Both the position numbers and the translations under genes were made by a program. Positions 26,057 to 34,759 of a stretch of DNA of 64,000 nt are shown here, one piece after another. Under the pieces are notes generated by a model. The model did no database searches, had not been told where the DNA came from, and saw only the letters and a list, made by a program, of their open reading frames with translations. The first letter of the stretch is position 1. Every line of letters starts with the position of its first letter. This DNA comes from CAYXVF01 sp964468125 (GTDB lineage: Bacteria; Myxococcota; XYA12-FULL-58-9; CAYXVF01), in the NCBI GenBank assembly GCA_964468125.1, contig CAYXVF010000007.1, positions 1 to 64,000 on the forward strand, given 5' to 3'.

Positions 26057-26454
26057 CGGGAGCGCCCCCCAAGAGCAGCAAAACGGCCAGGATCCGGCCC
26101 TACAATGACCACGATGGCGCGCATTCGTATGAAAAATCCCACTCTTAACAACCCTTTTTCCGCAAAGACGCCTTGATTTGGATCAGCTCTCGGCGGGGCT
26201 GTCAGACTCAACACCGACGGCGGCCCGTGGCGACCCAAAGGAGGTGCATTCTTTGGCCTGTGCGAACGTCACAACTCGACTTATTTGACAGGGCGAGATG
26301 CGAGGGTGGTGCGAGATCACGGACCTGGTGTTGGCCCAGGGGACGTCGTTCAACGACAACCGCTGACATTTCAAAGAGGACAAACCTTGCGCTAGCGCCG
26401 AAATTCGTGCACGTCGGGGCGCAACGCAGTGCGACAGCAGCTGGAGTAAAGAGC
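26057..26454. other. 398-base intergenic region with divergent promoters expected
   Basis: No convincing gene. It separates the divergent membrane-protein and glycosyltransferase genes. Two visible elements: a TACAAT at about 26101-26106 (plus strand) and a TTGACA at 26285-26290, neither with a partner box at standard spacing. GGAG before the glycosyltransferase ATG (26442-26445) is the ribosome-binding site. Confidence 0.5.
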
Positions 26455-27552
26455 ATGGCGACCGTTTTCTATGGATTGGCCGGCGAGGGCCGAGGGCACG
26501 CGATGCGCGCCCGCACGGTGATCGAGCACCTGCGAAGAGAGGGCCACCGGGTCGTGATCTACACCTTCGGTCAGGCGCTCGAGGTCCTCGAGCCGATCTA
26601 CGAGGGGACCGATGTCGAGATCAACGCGATTCCGGGACTGCGCTGGGGCTACGTGGGCAAGAAGGTGAGCTTCTTCAAGACGACGTTCCAAGCCTTTCCC
26701 CTTCTCGCTCAGATCCCGTTCTACGCCCACCGCATCGCAAAACGCATGCGCCAAGAGCGCGTCGACCTCGTTCTCTCGGACTTCGAGCCCATCACGATTC
26801 ATGCGGCCAAGCGTGCGAAGGTGCCGCTGTGGTCCCTGGACCACCAGCGCTTCTTGCAGGTCTGTGACCTCGGCAAGCTCCCCTGGTTCGAGGCCTTCCG
26901 CGTCTGGTGCATGCGCACGGCCATCAACATTGTCTACGGCGACCCGGATCGCATGTTCGTCTCGGGCTTCTATTTGCCGGAGCTCAAGAAGCCGAACCCC
27001 AAAGTCGAGCGCGTCGGCATCCTGATGCGCGACGTGGTGTTGAAGGCCAAGCCGACCAAGGGCGAGCATCTGCTGGCCTACATGCGACGGGATTGCCCCG
27101 AGCATTTCATCGACATGCTGGCAGGCTGCGGCCGCGAGGTCCGCCTCTACGGTCTCGGCAAGCAGGAGCCGCGCGGCAGCATCGTATACCGGGAGATCGA
27201 CACGGAGCGCTTCATCGCCGATCTCGCCAGCTGCGCGGGGCTCATCTGCACCGCGGGCAATCAGCTGATCGGCGAAGCGATGTACATGTCGAAGGCGGTG
27301 CTCGCGCTTCCCGAGGCGAGCAACTCCGAGCAGCAAATGAACGCGCACCTTCTGAAAATGTCCGGCGCCGGGATGGTGGTCGATTTTGACAGCGTGAAGC
27401 CGGAGGACTTCGAGACCTTCATCGACCGCACGGAGACGATGGGGCGTCGGATCGACCCGACATCGGTGTCTGCAAACGAAACCGTCCTGAGCGCGATCGA
27501 TGCCCAGCTCGCGAGCCGGACGGTGCGAAAAGCGGCGCGCAAGGTCGGCTGA
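26455..27552 (+). CDS. Glycosyltransferase, MJ1255/GT-B type
   Basis: Protein of 365 residues from ATG 26455, with GGAG 9 bases upstream. The start MATVFYGLAGEGRGHAMRARTVIEHL is the glycine-rich N-terminal loop of MurG/MGDG-like GT-B enzymes in the MJ1255 group. VDLVLSDFEPITIHAAKRAKVPLWSLDHQ is the end of the acceptor domain. The donor half has LIYGLGK..., RFIADLASCAGLICTAGNQLIGEAMYMSKAVLALPE, the typical sugar-nucleotide binding region with its Gly/Glu/Gln pattern. No membrane helix. Substrate unknown; a role in cell-envelope glycolipid or polysaccharide synthesis is likely. It lies divergent from the membrane-protein/flippase operon and convergent with the GH57 gene, so carbohydrate or envelope chemistry is a common theme around it. 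Confidence 0.87.
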   Translation: MATVFYGLAGEGRGHAMRARTVIEHLRREGHRVVIYTFGQALEVLEPIYEGTDVEINAIPGLRWGYVGKKVSFFKTTFQAFPLLAQIPFYAHRIAKRMRQERVDLVLSDFEPITIHAAKRAKVPLWSLDHQRFLQVCDLGKLPWFEAFRVWCMRTAINIVYGDPDRMFVSGFYLPELKKPNPKVERVGILMRDVVLKAKPTKGEHLLAYMRRDCPEHFIDMLAGCGREVRLYGLGKQEPRGSIVYREIDTERFIADLASCAGLICTAGNQLIGEAMYMSKAVLALPEASNSEQQMNAHLLKMSGAGMVVDFDSVKPEDFETFIDRTETMGRRIDPTSVSANETVLSAIDAQLASRTVRKAARKVG

Positions 27553-27572
27553 CCTGAAGAACGGGCGCTCGC

Positions 27573-29909
27573 CTAGGCGCGCTCGTTGTCGTCTTCGTCG
27601 ATTTCTTCTTCGTCGTCGACTTCTTCGTACTCGTATTCGTATTCTTCGTCGTCGCCGGGCTCTTCGTCCTCGTCGACCTCTTCGTACTCGTATTCGTATT
27701 CGTCTTCGGCTTCGCGGACCTCTTCGCCCTCGTCGTCCCCGGCGGTTTCGTCCTCTTCCTCGTATTCCTCTTCGTCTTCGTCGCCCTCTTCCGTATCGAC
27801 GGAGGGAGGATCGAAGGAGGGCGGCACGGGCATCTCGACGGTCGGTCGGCTTTCGAGCGCCGCTGTGGCGGCCCCAGGGGATTCGATCCGAAGTGCAAAG
27901 CGAAGGGACGCTTCCCCGTCGACGCGGAGCGCGAGTACGAGGGAGATCCCCTGGTCTTCCCCGCGAAAGCCATCCACGTCTTTGACCGTGGTGCGGATGC
28001 GGTCCGCCCACAGATCCACCGGTGCGGAGAAGCTCAGGTGCACGGTGGTGCCGTCGATGCCCTTCACCGCGACAGCCCTCGCCTCGTGGTACTCCGATTG
28101 GGACGGCTCGTGATTCTGGCCTTCGATCACCAAGACCGCCTGGTCGAGCCGAATGGGGATCTCCGTGGCGTAGATCAGTCGGCTACCGTCGTTCGCGCGC
28201 ACCTTGGTCTCGAACACGACCTCCGGTGCGTCGATGGGGATCCGCAAAGAGCGCTCAACATCCAGAGTCCGGCGAGCGACGCTCGCGAGGGGCAAGGATA
28301 CGGTGGCATCATAGTGGTAGGTCAGGTCGTCTTCATCGACCTCATTGCGCTCCACAGACCACTCGGCGTGCTCCGGAGTCAGGTCCAGGCCCGAGCCACT
28401 GAAGAGCTCCGCAGCACTCGCCCCCGCATCGAGGATCCAGTCGCGCATCCCGGAACGATCCGAACGATCGGTGTCGAGCGGGAGGTCCTGCTCCCGGCGT
28501 GGCAGAGGGTCGAGCGGACCCCGCGGGCCCCGAGCTTCGAGCTCCTGAGCGGATGCGAAGGGTGCTTCGGAGGCGCGGGCAAAGAACACCTCGTTGCGCC
28601 GAGGAGGGACATCAAAGAGCGTCTTCGCTCCGAGTCTGTCGTCGAGCGTCCGAATCGCACCACCCTGATGCGGGTCTATCCACGCGGTCAAATAGCGGGT
28701 GTTGATGAACACTTCATCGCGAAGATCACTGTCGCGGTCGTCTTCCTCCTCGCCGATGAAATCCTCGTCTCCTTGGACGAGCGCATCGATCATGAGCTCC
28801 GCGCGCAGGAGCTTTTCGTAGGTCGACGAACGAAGAAGTGGGTCGGTGAAACCTGCGTGACGCCCGCGCCAATAGGCGTCAGGGGACTGGGCCGCAAAGA
28901 TCATGCGCTGCGCGGTAGCGAGCTCGCCGGCCCACTCCGCTTGAAGACCTTCTTCCTCCATCGTGGCGACGGTCTCGCGCAGCTTGTCGCTCGCCCGGAG
29001 CATTCGACGCGCGAGCGTGTCGACTTCACGAAAGCTCTGTAGAAAATCGTGCCAGTCCACCGGCGCTACGCCGCCCGCGTCCGGCTCGATCACGTCGCAG
29101 CAGCCATGAATGAACTTCAGAGCGGTCACCGAACGCACCTGCTCGAAGCTATCGCCCGGGCGGACGGTCTCGATCTCCGGTCGCTTCCCACCCAACGCAT
29201 CGAGAAAGCTCGCAAGCCAGCCGCGTTCAAACGCCCAGGCTCGGCTTCCGAGCTCGAAGCCGAGCCGTTCGCCTCGGACCCACACCGAGATCACCGGTCG
29301 GCTCTGCCCGCCGGCGCGGTCGACCACCGAGTCGATCCAGCGGTACACGTCGGAGCCGACGATGGAGCGCGACAGGGTGTCATCGAGAATGAAGGCGGGA
29401 AGCTTGTGGCCACCGCGCTCGAACACCCCGAGGCCGCGATGGGGATAGTCATCGCGCAAGAACTGAGAGGCGGCGCCAAAACTGTAGAGCGTATCCGTGT
29501 CGCTGAGGAAGCGCGGCACCTCGGTGGTCCAGGCCAGCTCCGGGAGCCAAATGCCGCTCGGTGCCTCGCCCACGAGCGATTCCCAGTACTCCGTGCTCAT
29601 CTCGAGCTGGGCGCGAATGTCCTCTTCGGGCAGGAGCGCTGGCAAGCCGCCGTAGAACAGGCCTCCGAGGACCTCTACCTGCTCACGCAGAACGAGGGCT
29701 CGGATCCGCATGAGGAGCGGCTCGCGGAACTTGGAGAGAAAATCCAAGAGGTGGCCGCCGAAGTGGAGGGCGACGCGGAGAGTGGGCCGAGCCTCGAGGT
29801 GTTCGATGAAAGGCTCGTAGAATCGCTCACATGCGGTGGAAAGCTCATCCTTTCCAACCGAAAGCGGCTGGTGAAAGGGAATGACGAGCTGGAGCTGAAT
29901 CGGTTCCAT
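27573..29909 (-). CDS. GH57-family glycoside hydrolase/glucanotransferase with very acidic tail
   Basis: Protein of 778 residues. The N-terminal GH57 barrel has the first motif PFHQP (His13), LFYGGLPALLPEEDIRAQL and the third motif GIWLPELAW with the catalytic nucleophile Glu124. SFGAASQFL..., VSVWVRGE and PVDWHDFLQSF follow. The middle matches the layout of 4-alpha-glucanotransferase-type GH57 members (a helical domain, then beta-rich domains near INTRYLTAWIDPHQGGAIRTLDDR). The last about 75 residues are almost pure Glu/Asp with two copies of an EYEYEYEEVD block. No signal peptide. Expected role: alpha-1,4-glucan (glycogen/amylose) remodelling. It follows the FHA gene by 33 bases on the same strand, so it sits at the end of the tad run, which may only be chance. 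Confidence 0.9.
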   Translation of the reverse strand: MEPIQLQLVIPFHQPLSVGKDELSTACERFYEPFIEHLEARPTLRVALHFGGHLLDFLSKFREPLLMRIRALVLREQVEVLGGLFYGGLPALLPEEDIRAQLEMSTEYWESLVGEAPSGIWLPELAWTTEVPRFLSDTDTLYSFGAASQFLRDDYPHRGLGVFERGGHKLPAFILDDTLSRSIVGSDVYRWIDSVVDRAGGQSRPVISVWVRGERLGFELGSRAWAFERGWLASFLDALGGKRPEIETVRPGDSFEQVRSVTALKFIHGCCDVIEPDAGGVAPVDWHDFLQSFREVDTLARRMLRASDKLRETVATMEEEGLQAEWAGELATAQRMIFAAQSPDAYWRGRHAGFTDPLLRSSTYEKLLRAELMIDALVQGDEDFIGEEEDDRDSDLRDEVFINTRYLTAWIDPHQGGAIRTLDDRLGAKTLFDVPPRRNEVFFARASEAPFASAQELEARGPRGPLDPLPRREQDLPLDTDRSDRSGMRDWILDAGASAAELFSGSGLDLTPEHAEWSVERNEVDEDDLTYHYDATVSLPLASVARRTLDVERSLRIPIDAPEVVFETKVRANDGSRLIYATEIPIRLDQAVLVIEGQNHEPSQSEYHEARAVAVKGIDGTTVHLSFSAPVDLWADRIRTTVKDVDGFRGEDQGISLVLALRVDGEASLRFALRIESPGAATAALESRPTVEMPVPPSFDPPSVDTEEGDEDEEEYEEEDETAGDDEGEEVREAEDEYEYEYEEVDEDEEPGDDEEYEYEYEEVDDEEEIDEDDNERA

Positions 29910-29942
29910 CGGGATGTGTATCCGGCGGAACCAAAGGCGAAG

Positions 29943-31313
29943 TCAATCGACCCCCTGGAGCGCATCTAGGCGCGATCGGGCCTCTTCGTGGCGCGCATCT
30001 TCATCGTTGGGAATGTACTGGAGCAGCTCCTGAAGCGACTCGACGGCCCGCTGGCGCTCTCCGAAGCGAATCGCCTGCTCCGCCGCGAAGATGTACGACT
30101 CGAAGGTTTCCTGTAGCTCACGCTCGGCCTTCCGGAGACTCTTGCCGATATCGTAGTAGAGCGGCGGTCGCTCATCGATGCCCTCCAAGAAGAGACTGGC
30201 CTTCTCGAAGTACTCGATCGAGCGCGCGAGGTTCGGTCGAGCGACCGTCCGTGTATCGAAGGCTGCCTTGCCTAGGTCGAAGAGCTGCTGCGCCCGGTCC
30301 ACGTCTACTTCGGGCAGTGGACTCTCGTTCACCGAAATCCGAGCGACCCCCCACCGCGGCACCGAGCCCGCGAGGGGGTGGTGCACGAAGGCGATCAGAT
30401 TGCGCCCGTTGTAGAGAAGCTCGCGCGGCAGGTCGATCGTGTGTCCCGCGGTCCAGCGCGCGGGGGAGGCCGGTGCGTGGCCAATGCGCTTGCCATTGAG
30501 CTCCACACTGACCTCGTCGTCCGTGTCGATGCCCCCGGTTGCGAACTCGAGGGTCGCCTTGCCCCCTTCGTAGTCGAAGGCAAAGGTAGCCGAACGCGGC
30601 GTGAAGACATCCACCTTGCCCGCGCCAAAGCGCAGCTCGGCGTTGCTCTCGTTGACGACGAAGACCTCGCCGCTCCGATCGACTTTCGGGCGATGATTGA
30701 GAACGAAGTAGGCGCCCACGGTCGCGGCACCCAAGACGAGCGCGAGGGAGAGCGCGGCAACGACTTTCGAGCGCGCGAAGCGACGGCGACGACGGCGACG
30801 ACGCGACATCGATCCCGATGCCGAGGACGAACGAGAGCCTGAGCGATCACTGCCGAGGCGTACGGGCGTGTTCGGACGACGGCCGGCGCTCATCAACTCG
30901 CGCACCGAGTCGGACTCGAACGCTTGGGTTTCCGCATTCGCCAGATGTCGCCGTTGACTGGCATTGCCTCCGTCCCAGGCGAGCCGCGAGCCACTCGGCC
31001 GGTTCCCCTGCTCCTCTTCGTCGAGCTCCATCTTGAACTCGAAGGTCACCGGTCCCACGCCGATGCGGTCGCCGTCGTAGAGGTACGCCTCGGTGGTCAG
31101 GCTCTCGTTGAGGAAAGTTCCGTTGGCACTGCCGATGTCGCGAAGGACAAATTCTCCGTATTCGAAGGCGATCTGGCAGTGACCGCGGCTCACGTTGGTG
31201 TCGAGGAGCACGAGGTCGCAGGAGGGCATTCGGCCGATGGTGACGTGCGGCTGATCGAACTCAAACTCCCTCCCTTTGCCCTTGCCGGCGACGATGAAGA
31301 GCTTGAATCCCAT
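29943..31313 (-). CDS. FHA-domain membrane protein with C-terminal TPR-like region
   Basis: Protein of 456 residues from ATG 31313; the GTG at 31343 directly after the tadC stop is an alternative. The FHA domain covers residues 1-95 with GR-x-x-x-x-D and the motifs VTIGRMPSCDLVLLD, VSRGHCQIAFE and DIGSANGTFLN (GR, SxxH and NG signatures), so it should bind phosphothreonine. A disordered Ser/Arg-rich linker contains a run of eight Arg, then comes one transmembrane helix (VVAALSLALVLGAATVGAYFVL). The extracytoplasmic part has a beta domain (FAFDYEGGKATLEFATGGIDTDDEVSVELNGK) and a helical repeat region (AQQLFDLGKAAFD, YFEKASLFLEG, AIRFGERQRAVESLQELLQYI). Directly after tadC in the same run; probably a regulatory or structural tad accessory. 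Confidence 0.88.
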   Translation of the reverse strand: MGFKLFIVAGKGKGREFEFDQPHVTIGRMPSCDLVLLDTNVSRGHCQIAFEYGEFVLRDIGSANGTFLNESLTTEAYLYDGDRIGVGPVTFEFKMELDEEEQGNRPSGSRLAWDGGNASQRRHLANAETQAFESDSVRELMSAGRRPNTPVRLGSDRSGSRSSSASGSMSRRRRRRRRFARSKVVAALSLALVLGAATVGAYFVLNHRPKVDRSGEVFVVNESNAELRFGAGKVDVFTPRSATFAFDYEGGKATLEFATGGIDTDDEVSVELNGKRIGHAPASPARWTAGHTIDLPRELLYNGRNLIAFVHHPLAGSVPRWGVARISVNESPLPEVDVDRAQQLFDLGKAAFDTRTVARPNLARSIEYFEKASLFLEGIDERPPLYYDIGKSLRKAERELQETFESYIFAAEQAIRFGERQRAVESLQELLQYIPNDEDARHEEARSRLDALQGVD

Positions 31314-31344
31314 ACTCGCGGGAGTGTAGTGCGCCTCGCTCACC

Positions 31345-32202
31345 TCAGCCGCCTCGATACAGCCAGTCGAACACCAGGGGCCCCGCCAGAATCACCCAGA
31401 TCGTCGGGAAGATGAAGACCACCAAGGGGATCAACATCTTGACCGGAGCCTCGCCCGCGGCCTTTTCAGCCCGCTGGAAGCGCTCGCTGCGCAGCTGGTC
31501 CGCCTGGATCCGCAGGGTCTTGCCGAGACCGGTGCCGAGCCGGTCCGCCTGGATCATCGCCGAGAGAAAATTCGAGAGGGCCGGCAGACCGACCCGTGAG
31601 CTGACGGATTCCATCGCTTCTGCGCGGGTCTTGCCGACGCGGATCTCTCCGAGCATGCGCGCGAGCTCGTCGCGGAGTGGGCCGGCTTTTCCGCGATCCA
31701 CCACCTTCGCGATCCCTGCGCCGAAATCGAGCCCCGCCTCCACGGAAAGCGTCAACAGATCGAGTTGGTAAGGCAGGTCACGCAGAATCAGCGCGTGCCG
31801 CTGCTTCACCTTGTCGCGCAGCCAGACGAAGGGATAGACCGCGCCCAAGACGAAGGTCGCAAGCGACAGCCAGATGGACCAACCGGTGGCGAGAGCGAAC
31901 CACACGCCAAGGGCAAGCCCCCCGAGGCCCGCGAGCATCGCCCAGAGGAGCAGCTCCGCAGGGCTCAAGCCCTGGAGCCCCCCTGCCATCACGATCGCAC
32001 GCTTGACCCGCGAGTCGAGCCTCTCAGGCACCACGTGGCCAAACTGGCGCACCCACGTTTCGACGAGGGCCCCTCTGCGTGGGCGATTTCGACGATCCTG
32101 TCCCAGGCGCGCGATGGCCACCGCGGCGCGCACCCGCGAGGTCGCATAGTGGGCAAGGAGGAACGCCACCGTGGCGCAGAGGATGGGAACCAAAAGCTCC
32201 AT
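31345..32202 (-). CDS. tadC: TadC, Flp pilus inner-membrane platform protein
   Basis: Protein of 285 residues from ATG 32202, whose first base overlaps the tadB stop (TGATG). It is a T2SS-F family protein. Hydrophobic N-terminus (ELLVPILCATVAFLLAHYA), two more helices near residues 80-125, then the GspF domain with DLPYQLDLLTLSVEAGLDFGAGIAKVVDR, ARMLGEIRVGKTRAEAMES, LSNFLSAMIQADRLGTGLGKTLRIQADQLR and the terminal helix MLIPLVVFIFPTIWVILAGPL. The pattern LxxSVEAGL and TGLGKTL is typical of TadC. With TadB it forms the platform through which the Flp pilus is assembled. Confidence 0.93.
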   Translation of the reverse strand: MELLVPILCATVAFLLAHYATSRVRAAVAIARLGQDRRNRPRRGALVETWVRQFGHVVPERLDSRVKRAIVMAGGLQGLSPAELLLWAMLAGLGGLALGVWFALATGWSIWLSLATFVLGAVYPFVWLRDKVKQRHALILRDLPYQLDLLTLSVEAGLDFGAGIAKVVDRGKAGPLRDELARMLGEIRVGKTRAEAMESVSSRVGLPALSNFLSAMIQADRLGTGLGKTLRIQADQLRSERFQRAEKAAGEAPVKMLIPLVVFIFPTIWVILAGPLVFDWLYRGG

Positions 32203-33044
32203 CACACGCGCACCGCAATGACACGCCGAATGAACAACGCGCCACACGCCTCCATCAACACGACCAACGCGATCATCGTGTAGCCGAACCAGTGGCTCAA
32301 CATCGGCCGAGTGAGGTCCGGTCGGATCGCGTCAAAGGCGAGCCATACCAGGACCGGCATCGCGCCAATCACGACCCCCTGGAGCCGGCCTTGCGCCGTG
32401 AGCGCACGGATACGTCCTTCGATCCGGAAGCGTTCCCGGATTGTGCTCGCGATCCGGTCGAACATCTCCGCTAGGTTGCCACCGAGTGACCTCGCCGTAT
32501 TGACCGCGGTCACGACGAGCAACAGATCATCGCTGCCGACCCGGCCCGCGAGATTCTCGAGCGCTTCTTCCGTGCTCGCGCCGAGGCGAATCTCCCGCAC
32601 GGTGAGACCGAACTCCTGCGACAAGGGTGCGGAGGCTGTACGCCCCGTCTCCTCGAGCGCCTGCTGAAAGGTCATCCCCGCCCGGAGGGCCGCTGCGAGG
32701 CCGCCGAGCGCGTCGACGAGCTGGCGCTCGAAGAGTTTGATGCGACGGGCCCGATAGAAGCGGACGAGCAGGGTCGGGCTAGCCGCCCCAAATCCGACGA
32801 GGACGACCGTGACAACGGGGCCAAAGAGCAAGAGGCCCAGTGCCGCCCCCAAGGCCGTGATCGCCACCGTGAGGATCACGAGCTGACGCGGCCCGACGAA
32901 GAAGAACATTTCCGAGAGGTCGCTCACCCGCCGAGCCAGGTAGCGCTCCTCGTACTGGGCAAAGGCGCGCCGGAGCACGTCGATGACGACCACCGTGAGA
33001 AAGAAGACCGCGCCCGCGGTCATGAGAAGAACGAGCACGTCCAT
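32202..33044 (-). CDS. tadB: TadB, Flp pilus inner-membrane platform protein
   Basis: Protein of 280 residues. N-terminal membrane helix, two helices at about residues 52-95 (LVILTVAITALGAALGLLLFG, VVLVGFGAASPTLLVRFYRARR), then the GspF-like cytoplasmic domain with QLVDALGGLAAALRAGMTFQQALEETGR, FGLTVREIRLGASTEEALENLA, LLLVVTAVNTARSLGGNLAEMFDRIASTIRER, and C-terminal helices. The arrangement LxxLxxxLxAGxSxxQA and the GGNLAEM motif are standard for TadB. Overlaps both neighbours by one base, so cpaB, tadB and tadC are translationally coupled. Confidence 0.93.
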   Translation of the reverse strand: MDVLVLLMTAGAVFFLTVVVIDVLRRAFAQYEERYLARRVSDLSEMFFFVGPRQLVILTVAITALGAALGLLLFGPVVTVVLVGFGAASPTLLVRFYRARRIKLFERQLVDALGGLAAALRAGMTFQQALEETGRTASAPLSQEFGLTVREIRLGASTEEALENLAGRVGSDDLLLVVTAVNTARSLGGNLAEMFDRIASTIRERFRIEGRIRALTAQGRLQGVVIGAMPVLVWLAFDAIRPDLTRPMLSHWFGYTMIALVVLMEACGALFIRRVIAVRV

Positions 33045-33874
33045 CAGTTCGGCACCGTCTCGGTCTCGCGGCGGTCGCCGCGAATGATCTCGACCTTGAA
33101 GATCTTGGACTGTGTCTTCGAGATCCGTTTCGAGCGCTCACCGGTGAGCAGGGTCTGGAGAGTCGTACGACCTTCTCCGAGGTCATAGATCTCGTTGTCC
33201 TCCGGCGAACGCAGCGTGAGGTAAAGCTGGCCGAGCTCCTGCCCCAAAAGAAGCATCTCCGCCGCCTCCGGGAGCACGTGCAGGGTGACCGTGTTGTAGG
33301 CGCGCTCCGCCTCGCTCAAAAGCCTCCGGTTCGTGCGACCCCCGATCCTTCCCGTTGCGAGGACGATCACGTTCTGAAGCATCGTGACCGCGGCCATGTC
33401 CCGCCTCCCGTCGCGAAAAACGCCGAGCACGTCGACCCGGTCGCCCGGCTCGATCCAGTGGTGCACAGAGCTTTCCGGGCTGACGCGTACGGACACGGCA
33501 CGCCCCTTCTCCTGAATCGTACTCGAGAGCTTCTGATCACCGGCGAGCGTGTGAATGTGCGAGTAGAGAAGCACGTCACCCGCGAGCATGGGCGTTCCGA
33601 GCTTTCGGCCCACCACCGGCGCGCGATTGAAGTCTTCTACCGTGACCACCGACCGCGTCACTGAGCGGCGCGGCAAGGTGCCTACCGCCAATGCTTCGCG
33701 GGTCAGGGTATCGCCGACCTGCAAATCGCGGTTCGCGACGATCACCTCCACCGGGTCCCAACCGCGGGTAATCGCCTCGCGCTGCTTCTTGACGAGCAAG
33801 TAAGCCACGACACCGGCGAGAACCGCGAAGACCGCGGCAATGATGAGGGGAGTACGTCCTTGCAGCATGGTCAT
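33044..33874 (-). CDS. cpaB: CpaB/RcpC, Flp pilus assembly protein
   Basis: Protein of 276 residues. N-terminal helix PLIIAAVFAVLAGVVAYLLV, then a SAF-like domain with DPVEVIVANRDLQVGDTLTREALAV and the conserved segment VVGRKLGTPMLAGDVLLYSHI. Next comes the RcpC domain with GRAVSVRVSPESSVHHWIEPGDRVDVLGVF, ...TMLQNVIVLATG, and ERAYNTVTLHVLPEAAEMLLLGQELGQLYLTLRSPED. This matches the length (about 270) and order for CpaB. The protein sits in the periplasm, anchored to the inner membrane, and works with the outer-membrane secretin RcpA, which is not in the window. The stop overlaps tadB by one base and the start lies 1 base after the flp stop. Confidence 0.93.
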   Translation of the reverse strand: MTMLQGRTPLIIAAVFAVLAGVVAYLLVKKQREAITRGWDPVEVIVANRDLQVGDTLTREALAVGTLPRRSVTRSVVTVEDFNRAPVVGRKLGTPMLAGDVLLYSHIHTLAGDQKLSSTIQEKGRAVSVRVSPESSVHHWIEPGDRVDVLGVFRDGRRDMAAVTMLQNVIVLATGRIGGRTNRRLLSEAERAYNTVTLHVLPEAAEMLLLGQELGQLYLTLRSPEDNEIYDLGEGRTTLQTLLTGERSKRISKTQSKIFKVEIIRGDRRETETVPN

Positions 33875-33875
33875 C

Positions 33876-34079
33876 TCACGGAATGGGCAAGCTCAGGCCC
33901 GTGTGAATGGAATCGATGTAGATGTCGAAGGTGTTGACGAAGAGTCCAAAGACCGAGACGCGCCCGGCGCCGTCGGGTTCGGGCAGGTAAGGCACAAAGA
34001 GTACGACCGCCATCATCAGGAGGAGCAGGCCGTACTCCGTGGTGGCTTGGCCGCGTTCACTCTCATGGATTCGTTTCAT
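33876..34079 (-). CDS. flp: Flp-type pilin
   Basis: Short protein of 67 residues from ATG 34079; it lies within a longer frame whose upstream part is a shadow of the previous gene. The N-terminus MKRIHESERGQATTEYGLLLLMMAVVLFV shows the Flp prepilin pattern: basic leader, Gly-Gln processing region, Glu-Tyr pair (Glu15, Tyr16) and a hydrophobic helix. The rest (VSVFGLFVNTFDIYIDSIHTGLSL) is unusually hydrophobic and slightly longer than in common Flp pilins. The start overlaps the previous gene's stop (ATGA). It is probably the major or a minor pilin of the tad pilus, cleaved by a TadV-type peptidase that is not in this window. Confidence 0.88.
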   Translation of the reverse strand: MKRIHESERGQATTEYGLLLLMMAVVLFVPYLPEPDGAGRVSVFGLFVNTFDIYIDSIHTGLSLPIP

Positions 34080-34759
34080 CGTCGCGCCTCCCATCGCAGG
34101 GTGGCCGTGCTCTTCGCCTGCCCTGCTTCCTCGTCGCTGTAGACCGCGAGGTCGAGGTTCTCCTCCCCGTCGCCGAAGGAGGCGAACGCCCGCCGTCCAT
34201 CTGAGAGTTGCGCGCGGGCCGGACCAAAGCGCTCTCCGTATCGCTCGATCAACGCATCGCCCTCGACCCTGCAACTCAGAGTCACAACCTCGCGCACTAC
34301 CGCACCGTCGCGGCTCGCGCTGTGGTGGAGGGGCTCGCAGCTCTCGTCGATCGGAGCGCGTACGGTGTAGCCGCCCTCTCCAAAGAAACGACGACTCACC
34401 CACGCCACGGAGACCTTGCCCTGGCGAGCGACCACGACGCTGCGACGCTCGTCACCGTCGGACGCGGTCAAGAGCTCCTCCTCTTCGTTGTAGCGGCGAC
34501 TCACCACAAACCCCTCGCCGCGCCAGACCGCTTCGTAGTGCTCGACGATGGTGATCGGGTCGTCCATGCTCAGGAAGTAGGCGAGCTGTCGCTCATCACC
34601 ATTGAGACGAACCCCTTCCCCGGCAGACAGGAGCCGATGCTCCGGGTAGTAGGCCCAGCGCAGATCGACCGGTGCACGACCGTCGCGGGCGGCGGCCACA
34701 CCAGCGAGTGCCGCGAGCGCGCATCCGGCGAGGAGCACCATCGGAAAAGTACGGATCAT
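34076..34759 (-). CDS. Exported tad-locus protein of unknown function
   Basis: Protein of 227 residues from ATG 34759, with a strong ribosome-binding site GGAGGTG just upstream; the longer frame adds only the tail of the previous gene. The signal peptide FPMVLLAGCALAALAGVAAARDG is followed by a mature, mostly beta-strand-like domain (APVDLRWAYYPEHRLLSAGEGVRLNGDERQLAYFLS...). Two Cys in the second half (IDESCEPL, TLSCRVEG) could form a disulphide. I know no family. It is translationally coupled to tadE on the 5' side and flp on the 3' side, so a periplasmic role in pilus assembly is a reasonable inference. Confidence 0.85.
   Translation of the reverse strand: MIRTFPMVLLAGCALAALAGVAAARDGRAPVDLRWAYYPEHRLLSAGEGVRLNGDERQLAYFLSMDDPITIVEHYEAVWRGEGFVVSRRYNEEEELLTASDGDERRSVVVARQGKVSVAWVSRRFFGEGGYTVRAPIDESCEPLHHSASRDGAVVREVVTLSCRVEGDALIERYGERFGPARAQLSDGRRAFASFGDGEENLDLAVYSDEEAGQAKSTATLRWEARR

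Noticed and set aside
27586..28113. Ser/Tyr-rich plus-strand ORF (SYSYSYSSS-like)
   Set aside because: Antisense reading of the Glu/Asp/Tyr codons of the GH57 tail; no ribosome-binding site or motif.
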